Shown piece after piece: positions 7,010-15,319 of a stretch of 45,435 bases of DNA (positions within the stretch are counted from its first letter, which is position 1; each line of letters opens with the position of its first letter). The stretch lies in assembly GCA_024276115.1 (NCBI GenBank), contig JAJRXV010000276.1, positions 1-45,435 on the forward strand. The letters run 5' to 3'. The translations under genes were made by a program, and so were the position numbers. The notes under the pieces are model-generated. The model searched no databases. It was not told the DNA's origin and saw nothing but the letters and a program-made list of their open reading frames with translations. This stretch comes from Deltaproteobacteria bacterium. GTDB lineage: Bacteria > Desulfobacterota > JAJRXV01.

Positions 7010-9670
7010 TCAAACCTTAAACTTACCTATCTCTCTATTCAAGACATCTGATTTATTTCCCAAAGTCTCAACAACAGAATCTAAATTGTCAATGATACGC
7101 CGGTTATCCTGCGCGTTTTCGTTGATTATCCTGATGTCAGACAGAACAGAATCACTCTGCTCCTGCTGGATTTTGACCGCCTTAATGATCTGTTTGACCA
7201 TTTGAGATATGTTAAGAGTTTCGGTGCTGATGTTCTGGCTGGCGAGCGTTTGTTCCCTTACAGCCGATTTCAGTTGATACGCGATCCCCTTGATTGACTC
7301 AGTCGCTTTAAGTATCATTGTGCTACCAACGTTTTGTTCTTTTGTCGCCGATGATATCTGCTTGACCATAGTAGCGACTTCATTCATCGACTTCATGACT
7401 TCTGTAGTCTTCTTAGATTGGATCACTGTTGACTCAGCTATTGATTTTACTCTAACAGTTGATTGCTCTGTGTTCTTGTGGATCTTTTTTAGCATCTCAC
7501 CGGACCCTACGGAAAGATCAACGCTCTTGGTGACGTTTTCAAAGCTTACTCTCATAACATCTATAGCGTTATTTGATTCTTTCTGAACAGACATGATGAT
7601 GTTAGCGATCTCTTTTGTAGAGGCCGCGGTTCGGTCAGCGAGCTCCTTGATCTCATCTGCGACAATAGCGAATCCCTTGCCGTGCTCACCGGACTGCGCG
7701 GCTATTATCGCGGCATTCAGCGCCAGCAGGTTTGTCTGCTCCGCGACATTATCTATTACTTCTAAGATATCGTCAATCGATGATATCTTTGAGCCGAGCG
7801 ACTGTATAACCGCACCAGCTCTGCCGACAGAATCCTTGATAAGGTTAATGCCCTTAATGGTCTCATTCACGGAATTCATGCCCGCGGTAGCGTCCTTTAT
7901 CGATTGTTCTGAGAGTTTAACTGTCTGGCTTGCGTTATCCTCTATTCTGGAGATTGCCCTATCGATCTGCTGCATTGAGTCTTCAGTGTCGTTCGTGATC
8001 ATACTCAACACACCTGAATGGTCAGAAACCTGCTTTATCGACGCGGCCATCTGGTTGATCGACATCGCGGCGCTCTCTACGGAGGTTGAGAGTATCGCGG
8101 AGTTCTTAGCAAGCTCCTTGACTGACGCGTCTGTCTCTAGCACAGCCGAAGAGCTATTTTCCGCTGAGGTTGAGAGCTCATTTACCGCGTCGGCGATACC
8201 CTTGGTAGAGATATTCATCTCCTCAATAGCGGATACAGTCGAGGCGACAGAGGAGATCTGCGAAGAAGTACTCCTAGTGACCTTTTTAGTCTTATCGACA
8301 ATATCGTGAGAGACCTCAGAAAGAGTTATCGATACGCCATTAATACTTGTTACTATCTCCTGAAGGTTTTCGACAAACTTGTTAAACCACATCGCCAACA
8401 TACCGATCTCGTTATTAGAGCTGATTACAATGCGCTCTGACAAGTCACCCTGTCCCATCGAGATCTCTTTTAATTTATCAACAACATTATTTATTGGGGT
8501 TATTATCAGTCTTATTATGTAGAGGCTCAGAGGAATCACGACTATGAGCATCAATGCTCCAATAATAGCGAAGGAGTATGTCATGTTTTTAACCGACGCG
8601 ATATAATCAGTGTTTAACAAGAGCAGTACAAAGCCGGCTTCAAACATATTTATTTCATCTTCGAATGGCTCTATCGGAGCCACCATGGATTTATAGACCC
8701 CACCCCCGATCAGCATCTCTCCACTAGTGTGTTTTTCAGTGCTAATACTATCATAGACACCGCTAAGATCAATGCCTCCAATCTCATCTGTAGCGATCGA
8801 CGATAGCGTCATAGAGGGCGATTTACTGATTATCATCAGGTCAATACCGGTCTTTCTCTTTATGTTGTCACAAAAGCGCTTATCAATATAGATTGAGCTC
8901 CGCACAATGCCTGTCGGTCGCATGAATGCGTTTCTTACCACATTGATCGAGTCGATCCTCAAGCCAAACCTCGGGTCTATGCTTTTATGTAAGTATACTG
9001 ACAGCTTTTCATCCTTTATCCTCTGGAGGATGTCAGGCGGCAGTAGTTCGCTTTCATCCCCGCCGGCAGGTGATGGATAATCATCCTCTTCATCTGAGCT
9101 GTCGACTTCATCGATATCGAACAGGTCCTGCGCGTGCGCGCTTGTCGGAGAAAGCAGGCTAAACGCTGTTTCTGTTTTAGTCTGTATACCATTATTGAGG
9201 TTCAGGAAAGCTCTCTTAGAGGGAATAAGGTATTTGTTTCTCGAAAACGCCAACTGCTTACCAGACCAATAATCATAAACAGCTAATTCATCTATATTTT
9301 CTAATTCGAGCAAGTAGTCGGTTGCCGTTTGAATAAGAGCTTTTCCCGCCTTACTTTTATCTTCTAGCGCCTCAACGATTATACCTATGTCACTTTCGAT
9401 AGCCCCGTTATTACCACCGGAGTTTCTATTACCATAATCCATTAAATATTCTACCATAATGTCCATCTCAATCTCAATGCCATTATGGCTCTTTTCAAGC
9501 CGCTCGATCAACTGCGTGTCTAATGTTGATTCGATATAGTTCATGGAAAAAAATATAGCTGTCAGGAATGGAACGATCGATACTGCTAGAAACCAGAATT
9601 TTATTGATGACTTGAGTGAATTGCGTACGCTTGGATATTTCAAAAGCCTGCTTATGATATTGCCAGCCAT
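7010..9670 (-). CDS. Large methyl-accepting chemotaxis protein (886 aa)
   Basis: An N-terminal membrane helix (FWFLAVSIVPFLTAIFFSM) is followed by ~330 periplasmic residues containing a Cache-like pattern and an acidic insert (DIDEVDSSDEEDDYPS). A second membrane helix (FAIIGALMLIVVIPLSLYII), a HAMP domain with GQGDLSERI, and an extended methylation/signalling helix region complete the protein. The tip reads [20 protein letters not shown], with Ile where most receptors have Glu (AAIEAA). Start ATG 9670 has AGGAG 5 nt upstream. It lies 27 nt after an exported protein gene and is probably cotranscribed with it. The domain assignment of the sensor is tentative; the receptor identity is firm. Confidence 0.93.
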   Translation of the reverse strand: MAGNIISRLLKYPSVRNSLKSSIKFWFLAVSIVPFLTAIFFSMNYIESTLDTQLIERLEKSHNGIEIEMDIMVEYLMDYGNRNSGGNNGAIESDIGIIVEALEDKSKAGKALIQTATDYLLELENIDELAVYDYWSGKQLAFSRNKYLIPSKRAFLNLNNGIQTKTETAFSLLSPTSAHAQDLFDIDEVDSSDEEDDYPSPAGGDESELLPPDILQRIKDEKLSVYLHKSIDPRFGLRIDSINVVRNAFMRPTGIVRSSIYIDKRFCDNIKRKTGIDLMIISKSPSMTLSSIATDEIGGIDLSGVYDSISTEKHTSGEMLIGGGVYKSMVAPIEPFEDEINMFEAGFVLLLLNTDYIASVKNMTYSFAIIGALMLIVVIPLSLYIIRLIITPINNVVDKLKEISMGQGDLSERIVISSNNEIGMLAMWFNKFVENLQEIVTSINGVSITLSEVSHDIVDKTKKVTRSTSSQISSVASTVSAIEEMNISTKGIADAVNELSTSAENSSSAVLETDASVKELAKNSAILSTSVESAAMSINQMAASIKQVSDHSGVLSMITNDTEDSMQQIDRAISRIEDNASQTVKLSEQSIKDATAGMNSVNETIKGINLIKDSVGRAGAVIQSLGSKISSIDDILEVIDNVAEQTNLLALNAAIIAAQSGEHGKGFAIVADEIKELADRTAASTKEIANIIMSVQKESNNAIDVMRVSFENVTKSVDLSVGSGEMLKKIHKNTEQSTVRVKSIAESTVIQSKKTTEVMKSMNEVATMVKQISSATKEQNVGSTMILKATESIKGIAYQLKSAVREQTLASQNISTETLNISQMVKQIIKAVKIQQEQSDSVLSDIRIINENAQDNRRIIDNLDSVVETLGNKSDVLNREIGKFKV

Positions 9671-9697
9671 AAGTACTCCTGTTCTGGGAAAGTTGTT

Positions 9698-10375
9698 CTA
9701 ATAATTTGGACCTTTAATAAATGGGAAGACCTTCTTCAACTTCTCTTGAATTGCTTTGTACTTCTTGGTGTAAAGAGCTTTGTCCGCGGGCTCCCCTCCC
9801 AAACCGGCTACTTTTGATGGTTTACCCATTGTCCCTGGGATTTCGCTCAAATGCTTGAGTATCGTCGAGTTAATATTTGTCTTGTGCTTCGCGTCGTACT
9901 TCTTGACATTGCCTTCAAATATCTCCACATAATACTCGTGATTAAGAGTTAACCTGCTTTTCGCGAATCTATAATTCTCAAAATTTTCGTTTAATGTTAT
10001 TTCGTACTTCTCCATCATTGACAAAAAAACAAGGTTTACAGTAGTCGCTATCAGTTTACCGAGATCCTTAGAGTCAAGGTGAGCGTTAAAGTCTGAGTAG
10101 AGGTCGGTATGTGAAAAGCGGTCAAGGTTTTTTATCGGTTGCATAACGTTATCATCCTCGACGATATTCCTTAACCTCTTCCAGTTATTTTCAAAATCTG
10201 TAATACCCTTCTTTTTCTTTTTCTTCATTATCTTCGCTTCAGTTATAATGCTGTGAAACATTGAGATAAGCGGGTCTTGCTTTTCGGTATAGCCGTAAGA
10301 AAAAGCATCTGCCGCAAAAGAAAAAATAATCAAAATAGAAAAAAACAAGTTAAAAATCAATGTCCGTGAGTTCAT
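9698..10375 (-). CDS. Exported protein of unknown function, upstream partner of the MCP
   Basis: 225 residues with a clear signal peptide (FNLFFSILIIFSFAADAFS, cleavage likely before YGYTEK). The mature part is mostly helical and charged, with a lysine cluster (IMKKKKKKGITDF) and no motif I recognise. It has a strong SD (AAGGAGGGG) and a near-consensus promoter 50-75 nt upstream. It sits first in a two-gene unit with the large MCP, so a periplasmic binding or adaptor role for that receptor is possible but unproven. Confidence 0.75.
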   Translation of the reverse strand: MNSRTLIFNLFFSILIIFSFAADAFSYGYTEKQDPLISMFHSIITEAKIMKKKKKKGITDFENNWKRLRNIVEDDNVMQPIKNLDRFSHTDLYSDFNAHLDSKDLGKLIATTVNLVFLSMMEKYEITLNENFENYRFAKSRLTLNHEYYVEIFEGNVKKYDAKHKTNINSTILKHLSEIPGTMGKPSKVAGLGGEPADKALYTKKYKAIQEKLKKVFPFIKGPNY

Positions 10376-10421
10376 TTGTCCTACCCCTCCTTAAAAAAAC
10401 AAAACTCAAAACTATTTCATC

Positions 10422-10449
10422 ATTTTACAACATTTCTGTCGGTTGTCAA
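10422..10449 (-). promoter_or_regulatory. Sigma70-type promoter for the exported protein and large MCP
   Basis: Minus-strand TTGACA, 16-nt spacer, TAAAAT. The predicted start of transcription is about 40 nt before the ATG at 10375. Confidence 0.75.
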
Positions 10450-10591
10450 CCAAAAAAAGAGTAAAATAGTTATAATTATTTATGTTTTAGGACGATGGTG
10501 ATTGTTGACCTATTCACAAAATGGAAATCCTGATATATTGAGCAGGCTTGATTTATGCCCGCAATACTTGAGACTTTGCTACAAATAATGA

Positions 10592-10680
10592 TGGTGCCGA
10601 AGAGGGGAGTTGAACCCCTACAAGATTGCTCTCACTGGACCCTGAACCCAGCGCGTCTACCAATTCCGCCACTTCGGCAC
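10592..10680 (-). tRNA. tRNA-Leu (anticodon CAG), CCA encoded
   Basis: The complement begins GTGCCGAAGTGGCGGAATTG and ends CTCTTCGGCACCA. The seven-base acceptor stem pairs perfectly (GTGCCGA with TCGGCAC). The D-loop contains GGTAGACGCG as in bacterial tRNA-Leu. The anticodon arm CTGGG-TTCAGGG-TCCAG places CAG at the anticodon. A variable arm and a T-arm with GGTTCAA follow. The length of 89 nt including CCA fits a class II tRNA. Confidence 0.96.
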
Positions 10681-10785
10681 ATACAAACTACAAACTACTA
10701 TATAGTGATTATAAAAGAATTTGTCAAGAAGATTTAAGAAGAGTATGAAGTTCATTTCCGCCGCGTTTTCCGATTTTCCGACTTC

Positions 10786-11141
10786 TTATGCTAACTTCAC
10801 CTTGTTCACCGCCTTCAACAGGTTAAAGCAGATCGCCTTGAACAATCTAAATTGAACCTGAACTCGGCTGCCACCTTTTTTAGCCCGATGTACGTCGCGC
10901 GGCCTGCTTTGAAGCGTCTTTTCAGCGTCCCGAACGCCTGTTCCACTTTGAAGCGCACCTTCGAAATCAGCTTGTTTCTCTGCTTTTTCCGCTTCGTCAG
11001 CGGCTTTCCCCGCACCGCTTTGCTCAAAATTCCATCTTTTATCCCACGCGATTTCAGGCTCTCGCGATTTTTCTTTGACGCGTAGCCCTTGTCTGTGTAA
11101 ACCCGCTCTGGATTTGTGTTTCCCAGCGCATTCTCAAGGTT
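10786..11141 (-). pseudogene. IS5-type transposase, 5'-truncated and frameshifted
   Basis: Reading the complement gives LGNTNPERVYTDKGYASKKN, then ISKVRFKVEQAFGTLKRRF and ATYIGLKKVAAEFRF, the C-terminal catalytic part of an IS5-family DDE transposase. The E of the DDE triad lies in KVEQAFG. A frameshift follows near 10850: the track frame ends in a spurious tail, while another frame continues the expected FKAICFNLLKAVNKV to a stop at 10786. The N-terminal half and the terminal inverted repeats are absent. This is a dead element upstream of the tRNA-Leu gene. Confidence 0.85.
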
Positions 11142-11331
11142 TTACTGTATGCCAAAAGTCGCCTCCAACGTGTTTAAGCTTTTACGAAAAAACATATATA
11201 TCGAACATTTACAAGCTTTATTGTGATAAAAGAAACGGTTTTTTTTAACATTTCCCCCGGTGCTGGCTATAAAATAATCAAGATCATAGCACGGTAGTAA
11301 TAAGTTGTGGGCGGGATGCGACACAGTCTGA

Positions 11332-11371
11332 GGGGGACCCCCCCCCTAAATTGCATTGGGCAACATGCCCA
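11332..11371 (+). repeat. Dispersed two-hairpin element, copy 1
   Basis: A G-run/C-run hairpin (GGGGG-A-CCCCC) is followed by TAAATTGCA and a second hairpin, TTGGGCAACATGCCCA (GGGCA-ACA-TGCCC is the stem and loop). It shares its order, spacing and most bases with copies at 43284 and 45136. The stretch 11142-11331 before it holds nothing recognisable. Confidence 0.75.
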
Positions 11372-11417
11372 TCATAAGCGATAATTTCTGAGGTTTTCCG
11401 TCTGAGCGTTTGCCACC

Positions 11418-11446
11418 TTGACATAACAGGATTACTGGCTTATACT
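11418..11446 (+). promoter_or_regulatory. Strong promoter of the trehalose operon
   Basis: TTGACA, 17-nt spacer, TATACT, one base from the sigma70 consensus. It is the only promoter-like site ahead of the five tightly packed genes 11495-16843. Confidence 0.85.
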
Positions 11447-11494
11447 TATTATTATTATTGTAGATTGAACTAATCATGAGAGGTGACGAGACGT

Positions 11495-12196
11495 ATGACG
11501 GCAAACGGTGAAAATGTTAAAAAAAAGCAGGTACCATTCGCGATAAAAGACTGCGCGCTCGCGGCGATAGCGGTGGGGCACCGGGCGCAGAATCTGCGAG
11601 AATTGCGTGACCACCTGATTCGGGTGCATTCGAGTTGCATCTACTATCACTTCTGGGGCGGGTTGTTGCGCCCGGGTTTTGATGACCCTGAGTACAACAA
11701 CGATTTCGCGAGTTGGGCTTATCACGGTCTTCACGACACACGCCTTGCCGAACAGCTTGGTGTGATCGATCCGACAGAGTTTAACGACCTTGAGGCGCTT
11801 AGGCAGGAGCTCGTGGATGTAGTTGAGGAGCGGCTCGACGAAAGCGAGATGGTGCCGTGGGCTCGGGCGGATCAGCAGTTTCACTTCATCCGTTCTAATA
11901 TCGTCGTGTTTGACACTCATAATCGTATCGAAACACCACCTGAACTTACAGCCGCGGTGCGGGACATGTCTGTCGGTAGTATTTTTTATCACTTTATCGA
12001 CGCGCGCCGCAGGACAAAAGACTCTGTTGATGATTTTGAGGCGTGGCTGACAGGGTTCGGCAACGAATACGAAAAACTCGCTGATCGTATCGCGAATATT
12101 GATCCATATTTTATTACGCTGGCTGAACTAAGGCAACAGCTTGTTACATTGCTTCGTCATTATTTTGACAGCAAAGCTAAAGGAGCCAAAAAATAA
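11495..12196 (+). CDS. DUF5752-type protein of the trehalose cluster
   Basis: About 233 residues from ATG 11495, which is better spaced from GAGAGG than GTG 11483. It resembles the DUF5752 proteins found next to trehalose glycosyltransferase genes; their role is not known to me. The sequence shows an internal duplication. Near residue 51 is CIYYHF, NNDFASW, LAEQLGVIDP, LEALRQELVD. Near residue 167 is IFYHF, VDDFEAWL, LADRIANIDP, LAELRQQLVT. The protein is soluble, with no signal peptide or catalytic motif. Its TAA shares one base with the treT ATG, so it is translationally coupled and probably helps or regulates TreT (inference). Confidence 0.85.
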   Translation: MTANGENVKKKQVPFAIKDCALAAIAVGHRAQNLRELRDHLIRVHSSCIYYHFWGGLLRPGFDDPEYNNDFASWAYHGLHDTRLAEQLGVIDPTEFNDLEALRQELVDVVEERLDESEMVPWARADQQFHFIRSNIVVFDTHNRIETPPELTAAVRDMSVGSIFYHFIDARRRTKDSVDDFEAWLTGFGNEYEKLADRIANIDPYFITLAELRQQLVTLLRHYFDSKAKGAKK

Positions 12197-13434
12197 TGTC
12201 ACTGCTAGATGATTACGCAAAAATTACTGGTGAGGCGGTTATCGGTCACCTAAAGCAGTTGGCCGCGCCGCTGAAAGGGATGAAGATCGTTCACGTTAAC
12301 TCCACGCGTGTTGGTGGTGGGGTCGCGGAAATCCTCACAAAGCTTATACCGCTTCAGCGGGAGCTTGGTATCGATTCGAGTTGGGAGATCATAACCGGTG
12401 AGGCTGACTTCTACCAGTGTACAAAGCGTTTCCACAATGCGCTCCAAGGCAGTCAGGTGAGTCTGCCGGACTCTCTGCTCAAGGTGTATGAGGATACAAA
12501 CGCGAAGTGCGCCGAGGAGTTGCGGAGCAAGCTTGAGGAAGCCGATTTCGTTTTTATTCATGACCCTCAGCCGGCGGCAATCCTAAAAAACTGCCCGAAC
12601 CGTAAGGGGAAGTGGGTGTGGCGCTGTCACATAGACGGTAGCCATCCTTACCGACCGGTGTGGAAGTATCTCAAGAATTACGTAGTTGACTATGACGCGA
12701 GTATTTTTTCGCTGGCGGTGTTTTCGCAGGTGTTACCGCACCCGCAGTTTCTTATACCACCGAGTATAGATCCACTGACCGAAAAGAACATACACCTGAG
12801 CAAAAAAGAGGTAAAAAAAGTATATTCACGCTTTAATATAGATCCGCACAAGCCATTCATCTTGCAGGTGTCACGTTTTGACAAGTTTAAAGACCCTGTC
12901 GGTGTCATAAGGGCGTACCGGTTTACGAAAAAATTCATCCCTGATATTCAGCTCGCGCTTGCCGGCGGAAGCGCTTCTGACGATCCTGAGGGCGAGATCA
13001 TGCTCAACGAGGTGCGTAACGCTGCCGCGGATGATCCTAATATACATGTCCTTTTGTTGCCACCAGACGCGCACCGCACTATCAACGCTCTTCAGCGTGC
13101 GTCAGACATAGTTTTGCAGAAGTCTATCAGGGAGGGGTTTGGTCTTACTGTGACCGAAGCGATGTGGAAGGGCAAAGCTGTCATCGGTGGCGATACCGGA
13201 GGCATCCGTCTACAGGTGATAAATCACCACACCGGTTTTCTGGTGAGTACGCCTGAGGGAGCCGCGCTTAGAATACGGTATCTGCTTCATCACCGGGACA
13301 AACTATTTGAGATGGGGCAAAAGGCGAAGGAATTTGTGCGTGAAAACTTTTTGATAACGAGACTTCTTCGTGGGCATTTGACATTGTTAGTAGGGTTGTT
13401 GCATGGCACAGAAGATAGAATAGAGTTAAATTGA
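12196..13434 (+). CDS. treT: Trehalose synthase TreT-like GT4 glycosyltransferase
   Basis: 412 residues, the usual TreT length. The N-terminal Rossmann half has IVHVNSTRVGGGVAEIL and FIHDPQPAAI. The C-terminal half has ILQVSRFDKFKDP and the GT4 E-x7-E element in REGFGLTVTEAMWKGKAVI, then GGDTGGIRLQV for the nucleotide sugar. TreT makes trehalose in one step from an NDP-glucose and glucose; the direction in the cell is not shown by sequence. Other trehalose-phosphorylase-like GT4 enzymes are possible, but the DUF5752 and Ots neighbours support trehalose. It overlaps the next gene by 4 nt (TTGA). Confidence 0.87.
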   Translation: MSLLDDYAKITGEAVIGHLKQLAAPLKGMKIVHVNSTRVGGGVAEILTKLIPLQRELGIDSSWEIITGEADFYQCTKRFHNALQGSQVSLPDSLLKVYEDTNAKCAEELRSKLEEADFVFIHDPQPAAILKNCPNRKGKWVWRCHIDGSHPYRPVWKYLKNYVVDYDASIFSLAVFSQVLPHPQFLIPPSIDPLTEKNIHLSKKEVKKVYSRFNIDPHKPFILQVSRFDKFKDPVGVIRAYRFTKKFIPDIQLALAGGSASDDPEGEIMLNEVRNAAADDPNIHVLLLPPDAHRTINALQRASDIVLQKSIREGFGLTVTEAMWKGKAVIGGDTGGIRLQVINHHTGFLVSTPEGAALRIRYLLHHRDKLFEMGQKAKEFVRENFLITRLLRGHLTLLVGLLHGTEDRIELN

Positions 13435-14216
13435 GAGTTTTGAATTCAAATATTGACATGTCTGTTTTTTTTTCTAAACTTGGCAAATCAAAAAAAACTG
13501 TTTTACTTATAGATTACGATGGTACTCTTGCGCCTTTTTGTGTCGAGCGCGATAAAGCTGTGCCTTATGACGGTGTGCGTGAGCGGTTGGATGCGATTAT
13601 CGCTACTGGTCGCATGCGCGTTGTCGTTATATCTGGGCGCTGGACTCGTGAGCTGATACCGCTTCTCGGGCTCAAGACACTACCTGAAATATGGGGATGT
13701 CACGGTTCTGAACGTCTCATGCCTGATGGAACCTACTATGCGGTGGAGTTGAGCGCCGAGGCAACGAGGATTTTTGCTGAATCTGACAAGTGGTTAGCTG
13801 ACGAAGGGCTTGAAGAGTTCAGCGAGAAGAAACCAAGTAGCAGAGCGCTTCACCTGCGTGGGGTAGAAGAAGACATCGCGAAAAAAATTAAAACGAAAGT
13901 AATTAAAGCGTGGGGCGGTATCGCGCGCATGAGTGAGCTTGACCTGCATGAGTTTGATGGTGGTATTGAGCTGCGGGTACCGGGCAAAAACAAAGGCGAC
14001 GCGGTGAACACTATCATGAGCGAAGCGGGTGAAGAGGCTGTAGTCGCGTACCTCGGTGATGACCTGACTGACGAGGACGCTTTTGAGGCGCTGAAGGGTC
14101 GGGGGCTTAGAGTGCTGGTGCGGTGGGAGTTCAGGTCGACCGCGGCTGATATATGGATTACGCCGCCGGGTGAATTGCTGGAATTTTTGGATAAATGGAG
14201 GAATGCCTGTGGGTGA
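13431..14216 (+). CDS. otsB: Trehalose-6-phosphate phosphatase OtsB
   Basis: A HAD-superfamily phosphatase. LLIDYDGTLAPF carries the nucleophile and acid/base aspartates near residues 28-30, VVVISGR is motif II, and VVAYLGDDLTDEDAFEAL holds the metal-binding motif IV, with a cap segment between them. Its length of ~261 residues is normal. It removes phosphate from trehalose-6-phosphate made by OtsA. Start TTG 13431 overlaps the treT stop (TTGA); ATG 13458 is an alternative that keeps all motifs. It sits between treT and the channel gene in one operon. Confidence 0.93.
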   Translation: MRVLNSNIDMSVFFSKLGKSKKTVLLIDYDGTLAPFCVERDKAVPYDGVRERLDAIIATGRMRVVVISGRWTRELIPLLGLKTLPEIWGCHGSERLMPDGTYYAVELSAEATRIFAESDKWLADEGLEEFSEKKPSSRALHLRGVEEDIAKKIKTKVIKAWGGIARMSELDLHEFDGGIELRVPGKNKGDAVNTIMSEAGEEAVVAYLGDDLTDEDAFEALKGRGLRVLVRWEFRSTAADIWITPPGELLEFLDKWRNACG

Positions 14217-15300
14217 GATAATAAAATATTTTGATAAGATTATTTTTGGGAATCCGCTGAGGCTTTGGGTTTTGGCGATAGGAATTACGCTAATATCACT
14301 GTTTCTGCTGAGAGGGCTAAAAAAAGTTGTCGCTCACAGTCTATCTGAGTTGGCAAAAAAAACAAAGACTAACCTCGATGATCTCGCCGCGAGTCTGCTT
14401 AACAAAACGAAGCCATTTTTTCTGCTATGTTTGTCGTTCTACTTAGGTACGCTTGTCTTGACTTTACCGGTGGGGGCGTTCGCGCTGGTCACTACTGTCG
14501 CGATAATCGCTTTTATCATCCAGGCCGCTATCTGGGGTAGCGCTACAGTGAGCCTATGGACAAAAGGATACCTAAGTCTGAAAGCTGAGCCGGGGGTGAG
14601 CAACAAAGCGACTATAAACGCGATAAGTTTTATTGTGAAGACCGCTATCTGGGTTGTGACATTCCTGCTTCTACTCGACAACCTTGGTATCGATGTCACG
14701 GCGCTTATCGCCGGGCTTGGCGTTGGTGGTATAGCTGTAGCGCTCGCGGTGCAAAATGTTCTGGGTGATCTCCTCGCGTCACTGTCGATAGTACTCGACA
14801 AGCCATTCGCTATTGGTGATTTTATAATCGTTGGTGATTATCTCGGCTCGGTGGAGCATATAGGTCTAAAGACGACACGTTTGCGCAGTCTCTCTGGCGA
14901 GCAGATAGTCTTCTCGAACAATGATCTCTTAAACAGCCGTATCAGAAACTATAAACGGATGTATGAGCGCAGGATAGTGTTTTCTTTTGGGGTGGTGTAT
15001 GAAACACCGGTCGAAAAGGTGGCGGCGATACCAAATATGGTGAAAAAAATAATCGAGGGGCAGGCAGACGCGCGTTTTGACAGGGCTCACTTTAATAAAT
15101 ACGGGGATTTTTCGCTTGATTATGAAGTTGTTTATTACGTGAAAAAACCAGACTATAATGTGTATATGGATGTTCAGCAGTGCATCAATCTTGATATGAT
15201 GCGGCAGTTTAAGGCTGAGGGGGTAGAGTTTGCTTACCCGACGCAAACACTTTTTATTAACAAGGGATCAACGGCGCAAGAACCGGCTGTTCATATATAA
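14209..15300 (+). CDS. MscS-family mechanosensitive channel
   Basis: Several N-terminal membrane helices (LWVLAIGITLISLFLL; FFLLCLSFYLGTLVL; AFALVTTVAIIAFIIQ; FIVKTAIWVVTFLLLL) lead into the pore helix GLGVGGIAVALAVQNVLGDL and the beta-domain segment KPFAIGDFIIV. This is the MscS signature. Such channels open under membrane tension and release solutes on osmotic downshock. Start GTG 14209 is chosen because GGAGG lies 7 nt upstream; ATG 14203 is too close to it. It overlaps otsB by 8 nt. A release channel cotranscribed with trehalose synthesis genes fits one osmotic-response unit. The track start at 14170 is a longer reading of the same frame. Confidence 0.93.
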   Translation: MGEIIKYFDKIIFGNPLRLWVLAIGITLISLFLLRGLKKVVAHSLSELAKKTKTNLDDLAASLLNKTKPFFLLCLSFYLGTLVLTLPVGAFALVTTVAIIAFIIQAAIWGSATVSLWTKGYLSLKAEPGVSNKATINAISFIVKTAIWVVTFLLLLDNLGIDVTALIAGLGVGGIAVALAVQNVLGDLLASLSIVLDKPFAIGDFIIVGDYLGSVEHIGLKTTRLRSLSGEQIVFSNNDLLNSRIRNYKRMYERRIVFSFGVVYETPVEKVAAIPNMVKKIIEGQADARFDRAHFNKYGDFSLDYEVVYYVKKPDYNVYMDVQQCINLDMMRQFKAEGVEFAYPTQTLFINKGSTAQEPAVHI

Positions 15301-15319
15301 CTATCAGAGGGTGACTTGA

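Noticed and set aside
7593-8309. 238-codon plus-strand ORF inside the large MCP
   Set aside because: Antisense shadow of the MCP signalling helices; Ser/Ala-rich and without a start signal.
10555-10737. 60-codon ORF over the tRNA
   Set aside because: It lies antisense across tRNA-Leu(CAG).
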